The notes: generated by a model from the sequence alone, not told the origin. A DNA stretch of 64,000 nucleotides from Oscillospiraceae bacterium (GCA_017523995.1 JAFWUX010000034.1:1-64000), one strand, 5' to 3'; shown: positions 7,621 through 17,433, counted from the first letter of the stretch. Numbers and translations are program-made.

Positions 7621-9180
7621 TTATTTTTCAGCATTCAACTGTGAAAGTCGTGCCATTAACCGCGAAACAGTTATGGGTTCGTCATAACGCCAGTATATAA
7701 CATGAACTCCATTCCTTTCACATAAGATTCTCTTCTTTCGATCTCTCTCCTGCGTATTATGTAAACCCTCATCACCGCCAAAAAACGGAACAGGCTCATA
7801 ATGCTGTAATCCCTGATACTCAATTCCAACCCTGAGTGAGGGAATGAACACATCAAGAGATTGTAATCCAAGCCAATTTGCATGAAATTGAAATATAGCA
7901 TCTGGATACTGTTTCAAAATCATTGAGTACAGATCTCCTTCATTTGTCCATTTGCTGATCTTTTTCCCGCTAGTGATAATACCCTGAACAGCTTCCGCTT
8001 CATAGTTTTGCATTACACTTTTATATACCTTTTTTGATGCATGATACGCTTCTTCATATAGGCGTATATCGTAACCATAAAACTGATTAGTACGATTTCT
8101 AAAGTCTGTTTCAGTATTAATCTTAAGCAAAGCCCCAATATAGAGCAAATGCTTCTCAATATATTCAGCGCAGATACTATTGTCTTTTGGATGCATAAGA
8201 AGTAAATCAAGAAACTCGTTGTTTACTTCAGTAGAGGCACCCTTTTCAAATTGGCGAAATATTTTACCCATCGTTTTTTTGAATATTGTGTAATCATCTG
8301 TACCACTAAAAATATTACGAAGCGTATTGATAACAGCAAAAACCAATACCTGCTTTCCGGGTGGCATATAAAATTGAGTGCTATATTTCTCACCCGTTTT
8401 CCATGGTAAATTCATTCCGCCACATATTTCAGTAATTGGAATACTCTGTATAGCATATGTATTGTTGTATTTTGCGAACAGGAATTGAACATCTTTCCTT
8501 GCAACGTTTGTCCCAAATAAAGGAATGCGTATGTTTACAGTCTCATCATCAAGCCGAATATTTGGAATTCTCTCATACGCCATCCCGTTCTCGATGAAGA
8601 GTTCAAGAAATCTGCCGCATTTTGAATTTCCGCCGGTAAGATACAAATATCTATTCGTATTATGCGCGTTTTGTCTTATAAAACGATTATATTCTTTATT
8701 GAACCATGCACCAAGATCAGCTTTCGTCCGTTCAATATAGTCAGATTGCTGCGCTTTGTCTCTATAGGACATTTTCAACTTGCCACATACAAGGTAGTAG
8801 CCTTTATCGAGCTCAATCTGAGCTGAAAGAGGCGGCTGTTCATAGATATTAGATACATAATCTGTAAATTCAAATAGTATTCCTCTTGAATCAAGCACAT
8901 AATAAAGTTTGGGTCCTCGAAGAAAAAGAAAGAGAAGATCATGATACTTTTTACAAGGATGAAAATCCACGTGCCGAAACACTACTCGCTCAGTTGTACC
9001 ATCATAAAGAAGCAGATCGTCCGTTGTTTCAGATTTCCGATAAAACCCTTTAGCAGTGTTGATGGTATATGCCCATTTTATGTAAGGCTTTACATTGGGA
9101 TGTGAAGCAGGCAACAATGGCGACTGGTGTGTATCAAGGATATCTTGTAAATGATCCCACCGATAGGCTACGATATCCAT
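7621..9180 (-). CDS. Protein with C-terminal Vsr/PD-(D/E)XK-like nuclease domain
   Basis: This 519-residue protein has a long N-terminal region that I do not recognise, and a C-terminal domain (about 420-519) with a nuclease look: LDVFIP with Asp443, GIEYQG with Glu454 and Gln456, then PVPFFGG and RDRKKRILCERNGV. This Asp...Glu-x-Gln layout, with the trailing Cys and Arg region, resembles Vsr-like members of the PD-(D/E)XK fold. The start at 9180 has a strong AAAGGAGG 5 bases upstream; an earlier in-frame start at 9225 has none. It follows the DUF2075 helicase gene by 45 bases, so the two are probably co-transcribed and may work together. It is more AT-rich than the helicase gene. Confidence 0.7.
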   Translation of the reverse strand: MDIVAYRWDHLQDILDTHQSPLLPASHPNVKPYIKWAYTINTAKGFYRKSETTDDLLLYDGTTERVVFRHVDFHPCKKYHDLLFLFLRGPKLYYVLDSRGILFEFTDYVSNIYEQPPLSAQIELDKGYYLVCGKLKMSYRDKAQQSDYIERTKADLGAWFNKEYNRFIRQNAHNTNRYLYLTGGNSKCGRFLELFIENGMAYERIPNIRLDDETVNIRIPLFGTNVARKDVQFLFAKYNNTYAIQSIPITEICGGMNLPWKTGEKYSTQFYMPPGKQVLVFAVINTLRNIFSGTDDYTIFKKTMGKIFRQFEKGASTEVNNEFLDLLLMHPKDNSICAEYIEKHLLYIGALLKINTETDFRNRTNQFYGYDIRLYEEAYHASKKVYKSVMQNYEAEAVQGIITSGKKISKWTNEGDLYSMILKQYPDAIFQFHANWLGLQSLDVFIPSLRVGIEYQGLQHYEPVPFFGGDEGLHNTQERDRKKRILCERNGVHVIYWRYDEPITVSRLMARLSQLNAEK

Positions 9181-9225
9181 GATGTCCTCCTTTGCAACGT
9201 ATAATAAAAATAGCCTAAAAATCAT

Positions 9226-11361
9226 TCATATTTCTTCAATTCCAAGACTTTTCAAATACTGATAAGTCCCGTCATAGTATTCCGGCAGACGGGTGCTGTC
9301 CTCCCAGAAGCCGCTCGGATTCTTATTCGGATTTCCGGCGGGCACGCAGATCACCATGCCGGCTCTGGCACGGGTGAGCAGCACACGGTAGGCATTCAGC
9401 ATATACTTGATGCGCTCCTGCCTGCTCTCGCTGCTGCCGGTCAGCTCGTTCCATTTCGTGTTTCCGTTAAATGTGTAAAAGCGCCATTTTCCGTGATCGC
9501 AGCGCATATCTGCATCCCAGAGCAGGCAGGTGTAGTCCAGTTCCAGGACCTGCACCTGAATCTCGGTGGCAGCATCTTCCAGATAATTCGACGATCTGGT
9601 GTCGGATTTGTCCTCCAGGAACCAGTGAACCGCATTCTCATCGCCGGACGGCAGAATATGTACCGCCAGCGGCTTGAACCTCGCTGATTCTTTTGTCACA
9701 AGCACGCCGGTGCGCTCCGTGCCGCGCACCTTTTCATGCAACCATTTCCGCGCCGTTGCCATATCCCGTGTCAGCATGATCGGATACTTGTCCTTGATTT
9801 CCTGATACAGCGCCGCTGCCGAATCATCAAAGGACAGCAGCGCATGAACGAATGCCGATAGCTTCTCCGCACGATACGACCGCAGCGAGACTGCCAGATG
9901 AAGGCTTTCGGAATAGGTGACATTGGGATTGTCTTTCAGCAACTCATTCACCTTGCCCTCGACGTATTCCGCATCGGTCAGCTTCGGCGAGATATACACG
10001 TTCCAGTGCGGGAACATCTCATTCAGAGCTTTGATCCATTCCGAGATACCGGCTTCGCCGGTATTGATCTCCTGACCGCCGCCGACCAGACAGATGATCG
10101 TCGCCCAGTCCTCGCGCTGATCGAGCGACCAGATCAGAAATGCCGCTTCTGACATCGGAAAATTCGGCACTTTCAGCTTGTTGCCGTATGTGCCGCCGCG
10201 TTTCAGATAATCAGCCAGACGCTTGTGCGTCCATGAGCGCTGCGCCTCGTCGAAGATCGCAACGTGCTCGACTTCACCGAAACCGGCGTGTTCCATTTTC
10301 ACAGCCTTTTCCGGATCTATTTCAAGGATGCCGTTTTCGACCGGATTTTTGATCTTTGCAAGCATATTGTCACGGTAACGGTGAATCATCTGAATGGATT
10401 TTCCGACCTCGCGGCGGGAATCGGTCTTGTTCTTTTTGATATTCTGCTCGCGGCAGCGTTCATAGTTATCCCTTGCCAGTGCTTCTGTCAGCACCGCGAC
10501 AAGCGGGCCATTGCCGGAAAGATACACCGCGCCTTCGTCCTCAACCGGCTCATCATGCCCCTGATAGGTCTGCTTGATCGCAACATCCAGACCGGCCAGC
10601 GTTTTTCCCGCGCCAGGAACGCCCGTCACAAAGCAAATGCTTTTCTTTTGCTGTGCCTTGCTCTCATGGATGACATCCAGAATATAGGCGATCGTCCGGT
10701 CAGTATATACCTGATCGGCTTCGTGACGCGTGATATTCTCGACGGAGTGGCTCTCATACAGCGATCTGGCAGCCTCGATGATCGTCGGTGTCGGAGCATA
10801 TGGGCTGATGATCCAGCGGCTGTCGATCGGGGGCTCATTTGGATACTTTTGCAGCACAGCGGATATCACGTCAAACAGCCACACTTCACCTGTTACCAGC
10901 GGATTCACGACTTTATCATCATACACAGACATCTGCACGACCGACGATGCGTTCCGATATTTCGTCGCAATCAGAACCGGCACAATGATATGCTCCTGAC
11001 TGAATTTATGGAAGTTTTTGAGGTCCAGCGCATAGTCAAGCACCTGATCGACATCCGCTTCCAGAATCTGCGATTCGCCCACCTTGAATTCGAGGCAGAA
11101 GATGATGCCGCGCAGAAGCAGTACAACGTCAATGCGCTTGCCGAGCCGCGGAATGTCATACTCAAAGATGATCCGACCATCGTGATCCAGCCGGCGCACG
11201 AGCTCCCGCATGATCGATATTTCGCCTTTCCATGCTTCGCGCGTCGTTGTGTGTGCATCGCCGTGGTAGTGATCGCACAGAAGTCCGAGGATTGCGTTCT
11301 CATCTTCGCACAGGAATTCCGTGAAAGTGCTATGATATAAGCAGCGAGGGCTGTCATTCAT
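9226..11361 (-). CDS. DUF2075 helicase with N-terminal nuclease motif
   Basis: This 711-residue protein combines two parts. The N-terminal 240 residues contain Glu48, Asp78 and the strand FCLEFKVG with Glu91-x-Lys93, the spacing expected of a PD-(D/E)XK endonuclease. The rest is a DUF2075 (Schlafen group 3-like) superfamily 1 helicase-type NTPase with Walker A GVPGAGKT (247-254), Walker B IFDEAQR (Asp371-Glu372), and a late motif NAYRVLLTRARAGMVI. The upstream TTG at 11397 is a poorer start than the ATG at 11361, which follows AAAGGCGG. Such proteins are often found in defence islands but I know no characterised system with exactly this partner. Its GC content is near that of the host, unlike the gene after it. 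Confidence 0.8.
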   Translation of the reverse strand: MNDSPRCLYHSTFTEFLCEDENAILGLLCDHYHGDAHTTTREAWKGEISIMRELVRRLDHDGRIIFEYDIPRLGKRIDVVLLLRGIIFCLEFKVGESQILEADVDQVLDYALDLKNFHKFSQEHIIVPVLIATKYRNASSVVQMSVYDDKVVNPLVTGEVWLFDVISAVLQKYPNEPPIDSRWIISPYAPTPTIIEAARSLYESHSVENITRHEADQVYTDRTIAYILDVIHESKAQQKKSICFVTGVPGAGKTLAGLDVAIKQTYQGHDEPVEDEGAVYLSGNGPLVAVLTEALARDNYERCREQNIKKNKTDSRREVGKSIQMIHRYRDNMLAKIKNPVENGILEIDPEKAVKMEHAGFGEVEHVAIFDEAQRSWTHKRLADYLKRGGTYGNKLKVPNFPMSEAAFLIWSLDQREDWATIICLVGGGQEINTGEAGISEWIKALNEMFPHWNVYISPKLTDAEYVEGKVNELLKDNPNVTYSESLHLAVSLRSYRAEKLSAFVHALLSFDDSAAALYQEIKDKYPIMLTRDMATARKWLHEKVRGTERTGVLVTKESARFKPLAVHILPSGDENAVHWFLEDKSDTRSSNYLEDAATEIQVQVLELDYTCLLWDADMRCDHGKWRFYTFNGNTKWNELTGSSESRQERIKYMLNAYRVLLTRARAGMVICVPAGNPNKNPSGFWEDSTRLPEYYDGTYQYLKSLGIEEI

Positions 11362-11417
11362 TGAGAACACCGCCTTTATCAGTTTGTAATGCAACAAAGT
11401 TTTTTATCATTTTATAT

Positions 11418-11446
11418 CATTATAACATAGTTTACATTCAAAATCA
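11418..11446 (-). promoter_or_regulatory. Promoter of the DUF2075 operon
   Basis: Minus strand TTGATT, 17 bases, TATAAT. The transcript would start about 50 bases before the ATG at 11361. The stretch 11447-11633 holds no gene I can support. Confidence 0.7.
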
Positions 11447-11633
11447 AGAGATATTCTATGCAAAACGAAGAGGATGTCGTGTTCTAGCATGAAGGACAAA
11501 TACTATTCTTGCACCCCCTCCGCCTCATTCCCTCATTATTTTTTCACAAGAGGGGTACCCTTGAAAAAGTACGCAAATAAGGTTGGTCACGCCAAAAAAG
11601 AGACCGAACCCTCAACTTTTCGCCGATTTTCAG

Positions 11634-11678
11634 GCAACAAAAAAGCACGGAAACCCGCGATACAGCGTATTTCCGTGC
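11634..11678 (-). terminator. Second terminator after tRNA-Ala
   Basis: GCACGGAAA (11645-11653) pairs with TTTCCGTGC (11670-11678), and the minus strand continues into TTTTTT. It backs up the hairpin at 11686-11717. Confidence 0.75.
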
Positions 11679-11679
11679 A

Positions 11680-11717
11680 AAAAAGAAAAATGCGTAACCG
11701 TTCCGATTACGCATTTA
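11680..11717 (-). terminator. Terminator of tRNA-Ala
   Basis: On the minus strand AAATGCGTAA pairs with TTACGCATTT and is followed by TTCTTTTTT. It starts within 5 bases of the CCA end of the tRNA. Confidence 0.8.
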
Positions 11718-11721
11718 GATG

Positions 11722-11797
<76 letters not shown>

Positions 11798-11813
11798 GTT
11801 TGAATGCCTAATT

Positions 11814-11842
11814 ATTATAGCACAGATCCGGATAAAAGTCAA
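11814..11842 (-). promoter_or_regulatory. Promoter of tRNA-Ala
   Basis: Minus strand TTGACT, 17 bases, TATAAT, ending 17 bases before the tRNA 5' end. Confidence 0.75.
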
Positions 11843-11881
11843 GCACTTTTTTGAAAAAGGACGGAAACACGCCCCGAGACC

Positions 11882-11910
11882 TTTACAAATCACGCTTTTT
11901 GTGGTATGAT
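11882..11910 (+). promoter_or_regulatory. Promoter of GNAT-DHHW-foldase genes
   Basis: TTTACA, 17 bases, TATGAT, about 34 bases before the GNAT start codon. Confidence 0.7.
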
Positions 11911-11943
11911 AAGAAAGAATTTTGAGTGACAGGAGGAATGCAG

Positions 11944-12390
11944 ATGCTGCGGTTTCACAAGATGAAGCAAACGGAGCTTTCTCAGCATGACTGGACGCAG
12001 GAGCCGCTCTCCGCACTGCTGCCGGAGGGGGCGGATTATCTTGCGCAGAAGCTCGATGCCGGTGACACGCTGTTTGTCATGTATGACGGCGAAAAGCCGG
12101 TCGGGCTGCTGGAAATGGATGCGGCACCCGTCGGGGAAAAGCCGAAGTGTGCGCGCGTCGGGCTGGTTGTGCTGCTGCCGGAATACCGCCGGCACGGTCT
12201 CGGCAGAATGCTGATGTGTCTGGCTGCCGGAGAAGCCGTCGAGCGGCAGCTCTGGTTTCTTGCCGGCGCCGTTCCGGAGACGGAGGAGGCGCAGGGCTTT
12301 GCAAAGGCAATCCACATGCAGCAGACCGAATGGTTTGCCAATCTGCAGGTGCTTGATCTCTCCGACGTAGAGGGGCTGCGCCATGGCTGA
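11944..12390 (+). CDS. GNAT-family N-acetyltransferase
   Basis: This 148-residue protein has the GNAT core: strands with LFVMYDGEKPVGLLEMD, then VGLVVLLPEYRRHGLGRMLM, which carries the acetyl-CoA pyrophosphate-binding pattern (R/Q-x-x-G-x-G/A, here RRHGLGR). The substrate is unknown. The start at 11944 is chosen because AGGAGG lies 7 bases upstream; earlier in-frame ATGs overlap that site. It overlaps the next gene by 8 bases, so the two are translationally coupled. Confidence 0.85.
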   Translation: MLRFHKMKQTELSQHDWTQEPLSALLPEGADYLAQKLDAGDTLFVMYDGEKPVGLLEMDAAPVGEKPKCARVGLVVLLPEYRRHGLGRMLMCLAAGEAVERQLWFLAGAVPETEEAQGFAKAIHMQQTEWFANLQVLDLSDVEGLRHG

Positions 12391-13471
12391 GCATCCGGCG
12401 AAAAAAAGCCGCAATTACTCCGGCATGCTTTCCGCGCTGATTCTGGGCACTGCGACGGCGGTCTTCGCTGTCTGTGCGCTTATCAGCGGAAACGGCGCCG
12501 AGGCTGCGGAGCATCCCGTATGGCAGCCGCTTCTTCGCGCGCATGACCGGCTCTCGCTGATGCTCGGGAATGATCGGCTCGGCGCAGTTTATGTGACAGA
12601 GGAGCGTCTCCTGCCGCATCTCGCGGAGCCGGAACCGGAGGCGGTTGCAGCGGCTGCGGAGGCGGTCAATCTCTATGCTGCATCCGCAGGCACCTCGGTC
12701 TATGTGCTTGCTGTTCCGACCTCTGCCGGCATCTACGGCGATATGCTGCCCGATGCCGCACCGCTGACGAATGAGCATCAGATACTGCGTGATTTTTCGG
12801 ATGCGCTGCAGGAGCCGGTGCTCTGGATTGAAGCGGCGAGCTGGCTTTCCGGTGAACGCGACCACTATATCTACTACCGGACCGATCCGCACTGGACAGG
12901 ATACGGCGCATTCTGCGTATACCGTTCGGCGATCCGAAAGCTCGGCTTCAATGCATATGGCTACGATCATTTCAATGTGACAAATTATGCCGCGGATTAC
13001 TACGGCGATCTCGCGCACAGCAGCCACTATTATGATATCCTGCCGGACACGGTCGATCTCTACGAGAGCACCGACAGCACCGGTTCTGAACAGGTCACGG
13101 CGCTGCATGCGGAGGGAAACATCCCGCTTTCGGGCTACTTCCGGACAGAGCTGCCGGAGGCAAAGCAATCGCCGGAGATGGTGTTTGCCATCGAGACAGA
13201 GCCCGTCCTGCGGATTGATACGGAAAATCAGAGCAGCAAGGATCTGCTTCTGCTGACAGACCGCTGCGGCAGCAGCATGATCCCGTTCCTGATGCAGCAC
13301 TATAAAACAATCACGGCGGTGAATCTGCCTGCATGCGGCGGAACCGACTGGCGCAAGCTGACAGCGGGTTCCTATTCGCAGATTCTGATTCTCTGCGGCA
13401 CGGATTCCATCGCATCACCGGCGGGACTGCAGGCATGGCTGCAGACAGAACCAACAGATGAACAATCATAA
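12383..13471 (+). CDS. DHHW-family extracytoplasmic protein
   Basis: This 362-residue protein starts with a short basic tail and one membrane segment (about 15-35), leaving the rest outside the cell. The motif YYRTDPHWTGYGAF (around residue 165) is the D-x-HWT signature of the DHHW family, which is related to SGNH/AlgX-type hydrolases or acyltransferases acting on surface polymers. The enzymatic role here is inferred. It is coupled to the GNAT gene upstream and overlaps the foldase gene downstream by 14 bases. Confidence 0.75.
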   Translation: MAEHPAKKSRNYSGMLSALILGTATAVFAVCALISGNGAEAAEHPVWQPLLRAHDRLSLMLGNDRLGAVYVTEERLLPHLAEPEPEAVAAAAEAVNLYAASAGTSVYVLAVPTSAGIYGDMLPDAAPLTNEHQILRDFSDALQEPVLWIEAASWLSGERDHYIYYRTDPHWTGYGAFCVYRSAIRKLGFNAYGYDHFNVTNYAADYYGDLAHSSHYYDILPDTVDLYESTDSTGSEQVTALHAEGNIPLSGYFRTELPEAKQSPEMVFAIETEPVLRIDTENQSSKDLLLLTDRCGSSMIPFLMQHYKTITAVNLPACGGTDWRKLTAGSYSQILILCGTDSIASPAGLQAWLQTEPTDEQS

Positions 13472-14990
13472 GGGTATGGGAAAGGATCACTTTTCGGGTA
13501 TGAGCAACAATCAGAAAAAGAAAACAAAGCCCTCAAAAGAGGGACAGAAGGACGCGCAGCGCGCAAAGGAGGCTGCACGGAAGCTTGCGGAGGAACAGGC
13601 GCAGAAAAAGAAGCGTCTGCTGAAAACCGCATGCATCGGCGGTGCGGCGGCGGCTGTTGTCATTGCCGGTGTCTGCATCTGGCTGAACACAGGCAGCAGA
13701 GCAATGCATCACAAGGTCATTGCGGAATCGGAGCATTATGAGGTCACGGCGTCGATGTTCGCCTGCTACTTCCGGCAGTGCGCCGACAGCTACCTCAAAT
13801 ACGCCGAGCAGAACGAAAATCTCAATGTCTACGATCCGAATGTTTCGCTCAAGGATCAGGAATACAGCAACGGCGTCACATGGTATGACCTGTTTCTCGA
13901 CAACACCATGAGCACGGTCAAGCGCAATCTGCAGCTTGCCGAAGCGGCGAATGAAGCAGGCTATGTCCTCTCGGAGGAGGATGAGGCGGATGCGGTCAAG
14001 ATTGCCGGAGAAGCCGATCTTTCGCGCTATCAGAAAGGCGTGCGCCGCTCTGATCTTGAGGCGGCAACCCGCCTGACCATTCTCGCGGACAGCTTCCAGC
14101 AGGAGACCAAGGACAGCATCGAGGTCACCGATGACGAGGTCAACAGCTACTATCAGGAACATCAGGCGGATTACCTCACCGTCAGCGTAATGGCGTATTC
14201 GTTCCCGTGGTCGCCTGAGGGCATCATCAACGGCGATCTCGCAGAGCACGATAAAGCAGTCGCACATGCACAGGAACTCGGCGCCTGCAAAAATCAGCAG
14301 GAATTCTCCGATTATGTCTTCCGCTATCTGACGGGCGACATGGGCAAGACCCGCGAGGAGGCGGAGCAGATTGCTGCCGATCTCATCATCACAAAGACGA
14401 TCACGGATTTCCCCGAGGATGTGCAGAACTGGGTACGCGGCGGTGCAAAACAGAGCGAGACCTTTGTCTGGCCGCGTGAGGATCAGTGCTATGCATCGGT
14501 CTATATGCTGCGCGATGAGCCTGCTGCGGATGACTCCAAGACAGTTGATTTCCGCGTGCTGTATCTGACGGCGGCGGATTATGACGGCATTGAAAATGCG
14601 GTCTCCTTTGCAGAGGAGCTGCGCGATGAGGTGGCTGCTGCGGAGGATCAGTCCGGCGCATTCGCTGAGCGCGCCTATGAATACTCCGAGGATGCGCAGA
14701 CCTATCCGGAGGGCGGTCTTGTCACCGGATATTCCGCCTCGCGCACAACCTACGGCGACGAGGTCTCCGCGTGGGTCTTTGACCGCGAACGTCAGCACGG
14801 CGATATGACCATTGTCTCCCGCGCTGGTGCTGCAATCCTTGTGTTCTTTGAGGGTGCAAACGAGGGCTCGGGTTGGCAGAATCAGGTGCAGAGCGATCTC
14901 TATCAGAGCAAGCTCGACGCCTTCACCGAATCCTGTGCCGCGTATGAGATCCGCGAGAACCAGAAGAATTACAAATACATCACCCCGTAA
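13458..14990 (+). CDS. Membrane-anchored SurA/PrsA-like foldase
   Basis: The 510-residue protein has a very basic, Lys- and Ala-rich cytoplasmic N-terminus (1-53), one membrane helix (about 54-76) and a large extracellular part. A SurA N-terminal-like helical region (LSEEDEADAVKIAGE...) is followed by SIEVTDDEVNSYYQEHQADY, the usual lead-in to a parvulin domain, and the C-terminal half reads like a degenerate PpiC-type domain (ERAYEYSEDAQTYPEGGLV). It probably helps to fold exported proteins. The isomerase active site is not convincingly conserved, so it may be a chaperone only. Confidence 0.7.
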   Translation: MNNHKGMGKDHFSGMSNNQKKKTKPSKEGQKDAQRAKEAARKLAEEQAQKKKRLLKTACIGGAAAAVVIAGVCIWLNTGSRAMHHKVIAESEHYEVTASMFACYFRQCADSYLKYAEQNENLNVYDPNVSLKDQEYSNGVTWYDLFLDNTMSTVKRNLQLAEAANEAGYVLSEEDEADAVKIAGEADLSRYQKGVRRSDLEAATRLTILADSFQQETKDSIEVTDDEVNSYYQEHQADYLTVSVMAYSFPWSPEGIINGDLAEHDKAVAHAQELGACKNQQEFSDYVFRYLTGDMGKTREEAEQIAADLIITKTITDFPEDVQNWVRGGAKQSETFVWPREDQCYASVYMLRDEPAADDSKTVDFRVLYLTAADYDGIENAVSFAEELRDEVAAAEDQSGAFAERAYEYSEDAQTYPEGGLVTGYSASRTTYGDEVSAWVFDRERQHGDMTIVSRAGAAILVFFEGANEGSGWQNQVQSDLYQSKLDAFTESCAAYEIRENQKNYKYITP

Positions 14991-15056
14991 GACAAAACAG
15001 GACGCTGCAGCAGATGCATGCTCCCTGTAAATATACTACAGAATGGAGAAAAGAAT

Positions 15057-15767
15057 ATGAATTTCGTTATTTCACATCTGGCAAAACGGTTTGATCAGAA
15101 GGAAGTCCTGCGCGACATCAACTTCACCTTTGAGGAGGGCAAAATCTACGGTCTGCTCGGCAGAAACGGCGCCGGAAAAACCACGCTGTTCAACTGCCTC
15201 AACCGCGATCTTATACCGGAAAGCGGCAGCTTCTTCTTAGTAGACGAAACCGGCGCACAGCGGCAGACCGAGACCTCGGATATCGGCTATGTGCTCTCGA
15301 CGCCGACCGTTCCGGAATTCCTCACAGGCAGAGAATTCCTCAAATTTTTCCTCGATATCAACTCGGAGAGCATCGCGCATCCGCAGCCGCTCGATGCCTA
15401 TCTCGATTACATCCGCATTGCGCCGGAGGACCGCGACAAGCTGCTCCGCGATTACTCCCACGGCATGAAGAACAAAATGCAGATGATCGTCAACATCATT
15501 GCAGACCCGAAGCTGCTGCTGCTCGATGAGCCGCTGACCTCGCTGGACGTTGTTGTCGCCGAGGAGATGAAGCAGCTGCTCCGGAGCCAGAAGGCGGGCA
15601 AGATCACAATCTTCTCAACGCATATCCTCGATCTCGCGCTCGATCTCTGCGATGAGATCGTGCTGCTGAACCACGGCATGCTCGAACCGGTGGACAGTGC
15701 AAATCTGGACAGCCACGCATTCCGCGAAAAGATCATTGCGGCGCTGCGGGAGGAAGATCATGCTTAA
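15057..15767 (+). CDS. ABC transporter ATP-binding protein
   Basis: This 236-residue ATPase has Walker A GRNGAGKT (about 37-44), a signature-like YSHGMKNKMQ in place of LSGGQ, Walker B LLLLDEP and the H-loop STHI. The SHGM signature is common in two-component export or antibiotic-efflux ATPases. It precedes and overlaps by 8 bases a multi-span membrane protein that must be its permease. The start at 15057 follows a GGAG site; earlier in-frame codons lack one. Confidence 0.9.
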   Translation: MNFVISHLAKRFDQKEVLRDINFTFEEGKIYGLLGRNGAGKTTLFNCLNRDLIPESGSFFLVDETGAQRQTETSDIGYVLSTPTVPEFLTGREFLKFFLDINSESIAHPQPLDAYLDYIRIAPEDRDKLLRDYSHGMKNKMQMIVNIIADPKLLLLDEPLTSLDVVVAEEMKQLLRSQKAGKITIFSTHILDLALDLCDEIVLLNHGMLEPVDSANLDSHAFREKIIAALREEDHA

Positions 15768-17334
15768 AACTCTGAGACAATCCTTCATGCTCCGCTGCAC
15801 GTCCATGACAAACATGCTGATCCATGCGATCCGGTCGCTGCCGCTGCTGAACAAGGTACTGCACAACGATCTCTATGCCGCGGACGGATTCAAGGTGCTG
15901 GCATTCATCTTCGTGCTGATGTTTGAGTTTGTCACAACCTTCATCGGCAAGCTCGCTTATGTCGGGCTGATGGTCGCGCTGCCGCTGCTGCCGCTGCAGG
16001 ATGAAATGTACTATTCAAACAGTCAGCTCTTTGTGCATATCCTGCTGCTGCTGACACTCGTCGGCGGTGTGCTGAGCAACAAGCTGATCCGCCCGAACGA
16101 TTACGCGCTCAATCTGCTGCGCATGGATGCGCGGCGGTATACAGTCGCAAATTATCTCTATTATCTGCTGCGCGTGGTGATTGGATTCCTGCCGTTCACG
16201 CTGATCTTCGGTCTGATTGCAAAGGTGCCGGTCTGGCTCTGCCTGCTGCTCCCCTTTTCGATCGCCGGCTGCAAAGTGCTTTTCAGTGCACTCTCGCTCA
16301 GATGCAACACGCGCTTCGGCTATATATTTGATGAATCCAAGGCAAACAAATTCACGCTGCCGTTCGTACTCGTGCTGCTGTTTCTGACCTACTTCCTGCC
16401 GCTCAATGATTTTGCACTGCCGCTGCCGGTCTCGGCGGGGCTGATGCTCGCGATGATTCCGGCGGGACTGCTCTGCTGGAAGTACGTCGCGAATTACGGG
16501 GAGTACAAAGAGATCAATCAGCGCGTGCTCCGGAACAAAGCGGATATGATGGACAAGGCAAAGAAGAAACCGCAGCAGATGCAGGCAAACCGCATCTCCG
16601 CAGATGCAACAATCACGAGCAGCCGCAAGGGCTTTGAGTATCTGAATGAGCTGTTCATCAAGCGGCACCGCAACATTCTCTGGAAGCAGACAACGATTAT
16701 TCTGATCGGTGCAGCCTTCCTGCTGGCACTGCTCTGTATGCTGATCATCCGCAAACCGGATACCGGAAAAACAATCAACCGCGGCATTATCGCGGGACTG
16801 AATGTGCTGCCGTTCGGCATGTATCTCATCAACCGCGGACTGAGCTTCACACAGGCGCTGTTCATGAACTGCGATCACTCGCTGCTGACCTATCCGTTCT
16901 ACAAAAAGCCGAAGTCGATCCTCGCGCTGTTCCGGATCCGGCTGCGCGAGATCATGAAGATCAACGCGGCACCTGCGGTACTGATCGGATTCGGGCTGGT
17001 GCTGCTGCTTGTCATGACGGGCGGCGTGGAGCAGCCGATCTATTACGCGGTTATGTTCATCTCCCCGATTGCGATGAGCATGTTCTTCTCAGTGCATTAT
17101 CTGACGATCTACTATCTGCTGCAGCCCTATACGGCAGGCAGCGAGATCAAGAGCCCGCTTTACAAATTCATCACCGGCATCACATACGGCTGCTGCTACT
17201 TCCTGATGCAGATGAAGCTGCCGACACTCGCATTCGGACTGGTCTGCATTGCGTTCTGCGTGATCTACTGCATTGTCGCATGCATTCTGGTGTATAAATT
17301 CGCTGCAAAGACCTTCAAACTCCGCTCCGAATAA
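15760..17334 (+). CDS. ABC transporter permease
   Basis: The 524-residue protein has about ten to twelve hydrophobic segments and no ATPase motif, so it is the membrane part of the exporter encoded with the preceding ATPase. Its start ATG at 15760 lies inside the end of the ATPase gene. A soluble linker around residues 255-300 is rich in Lys and Gln. Substrate unknown; such pairs often export peptides or lipids. Confidence 0.85.
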   Translation: MLKTLRQSFMLRCTSMTNMLIHAIRSLPLLNKVLHNDLYAADGFKVLAFIFVLMFEFVTTFIGKLAYVGLMVALPLLPLQDEMYYSNSQLFVHILLLLTLVGGVLSNKLIRPNDYALNLLRMDARRYTVANYLYYLLRVVIGFLPFTLIFGLIAKVPVWLCLLLPFSIAGCKVLFSALSLRCNTRFGYIFDESKANKFTLPFVLVLLFLTYFLPLNDFALPLPVSAGLMLAMIPAGLLCWKYVANYGEYKEINQRVLRNKADMMDKAKKKPQQMQANRISADATITSSRKGFEYLNELFIKRHRNILWKQTTIILIGAAFLLALLCMLIIRKPDTGKTINRGIIAGLNVLPFGMYLINRGLSFTQALFMNCDHSLLTYPFYKKPKSILALFRIRLREIMKINAAPAVLIGFGLVLLLVMTGGVEQPIYYAVMFISPIAMSMFFSVHYLTIYYLLQPYTAGSEIKSPLYKFITGITYGCCYFLMQMKLPTLAFGLVCIAFCVIYCIVACILVYKFAAKTFKLRSE

Positions 17335-17335
17335 A

Positions 17336-17420
17336 ATGAGAAATTAGAAATTGCGGTGTCAGCTGCGCAGAGATTTTGAAATCATTTGCGCAGCGACACC
17401 GCATCTTCTATTTTCACTCA
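17336..17420. repeat. Palindromic intergenic repeat, family 3, copy 1
   Basis: The arms GAGAAATTAGAAATTGCGGT (17340-17359) and ACACCGCATCTTCTATTTTC enclose GCTGCGCAG/CTGCGCAGC-like inner arms. A copy in the opposite orientation lies at 60960-61078. About 85-120 bp with no coding capacity, it looks like a small non-autonomous palindromic element (MITE- or REP-like). Confidence 0.65.
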
Positions 17421-17433
17421 TCACTTCTCAATG

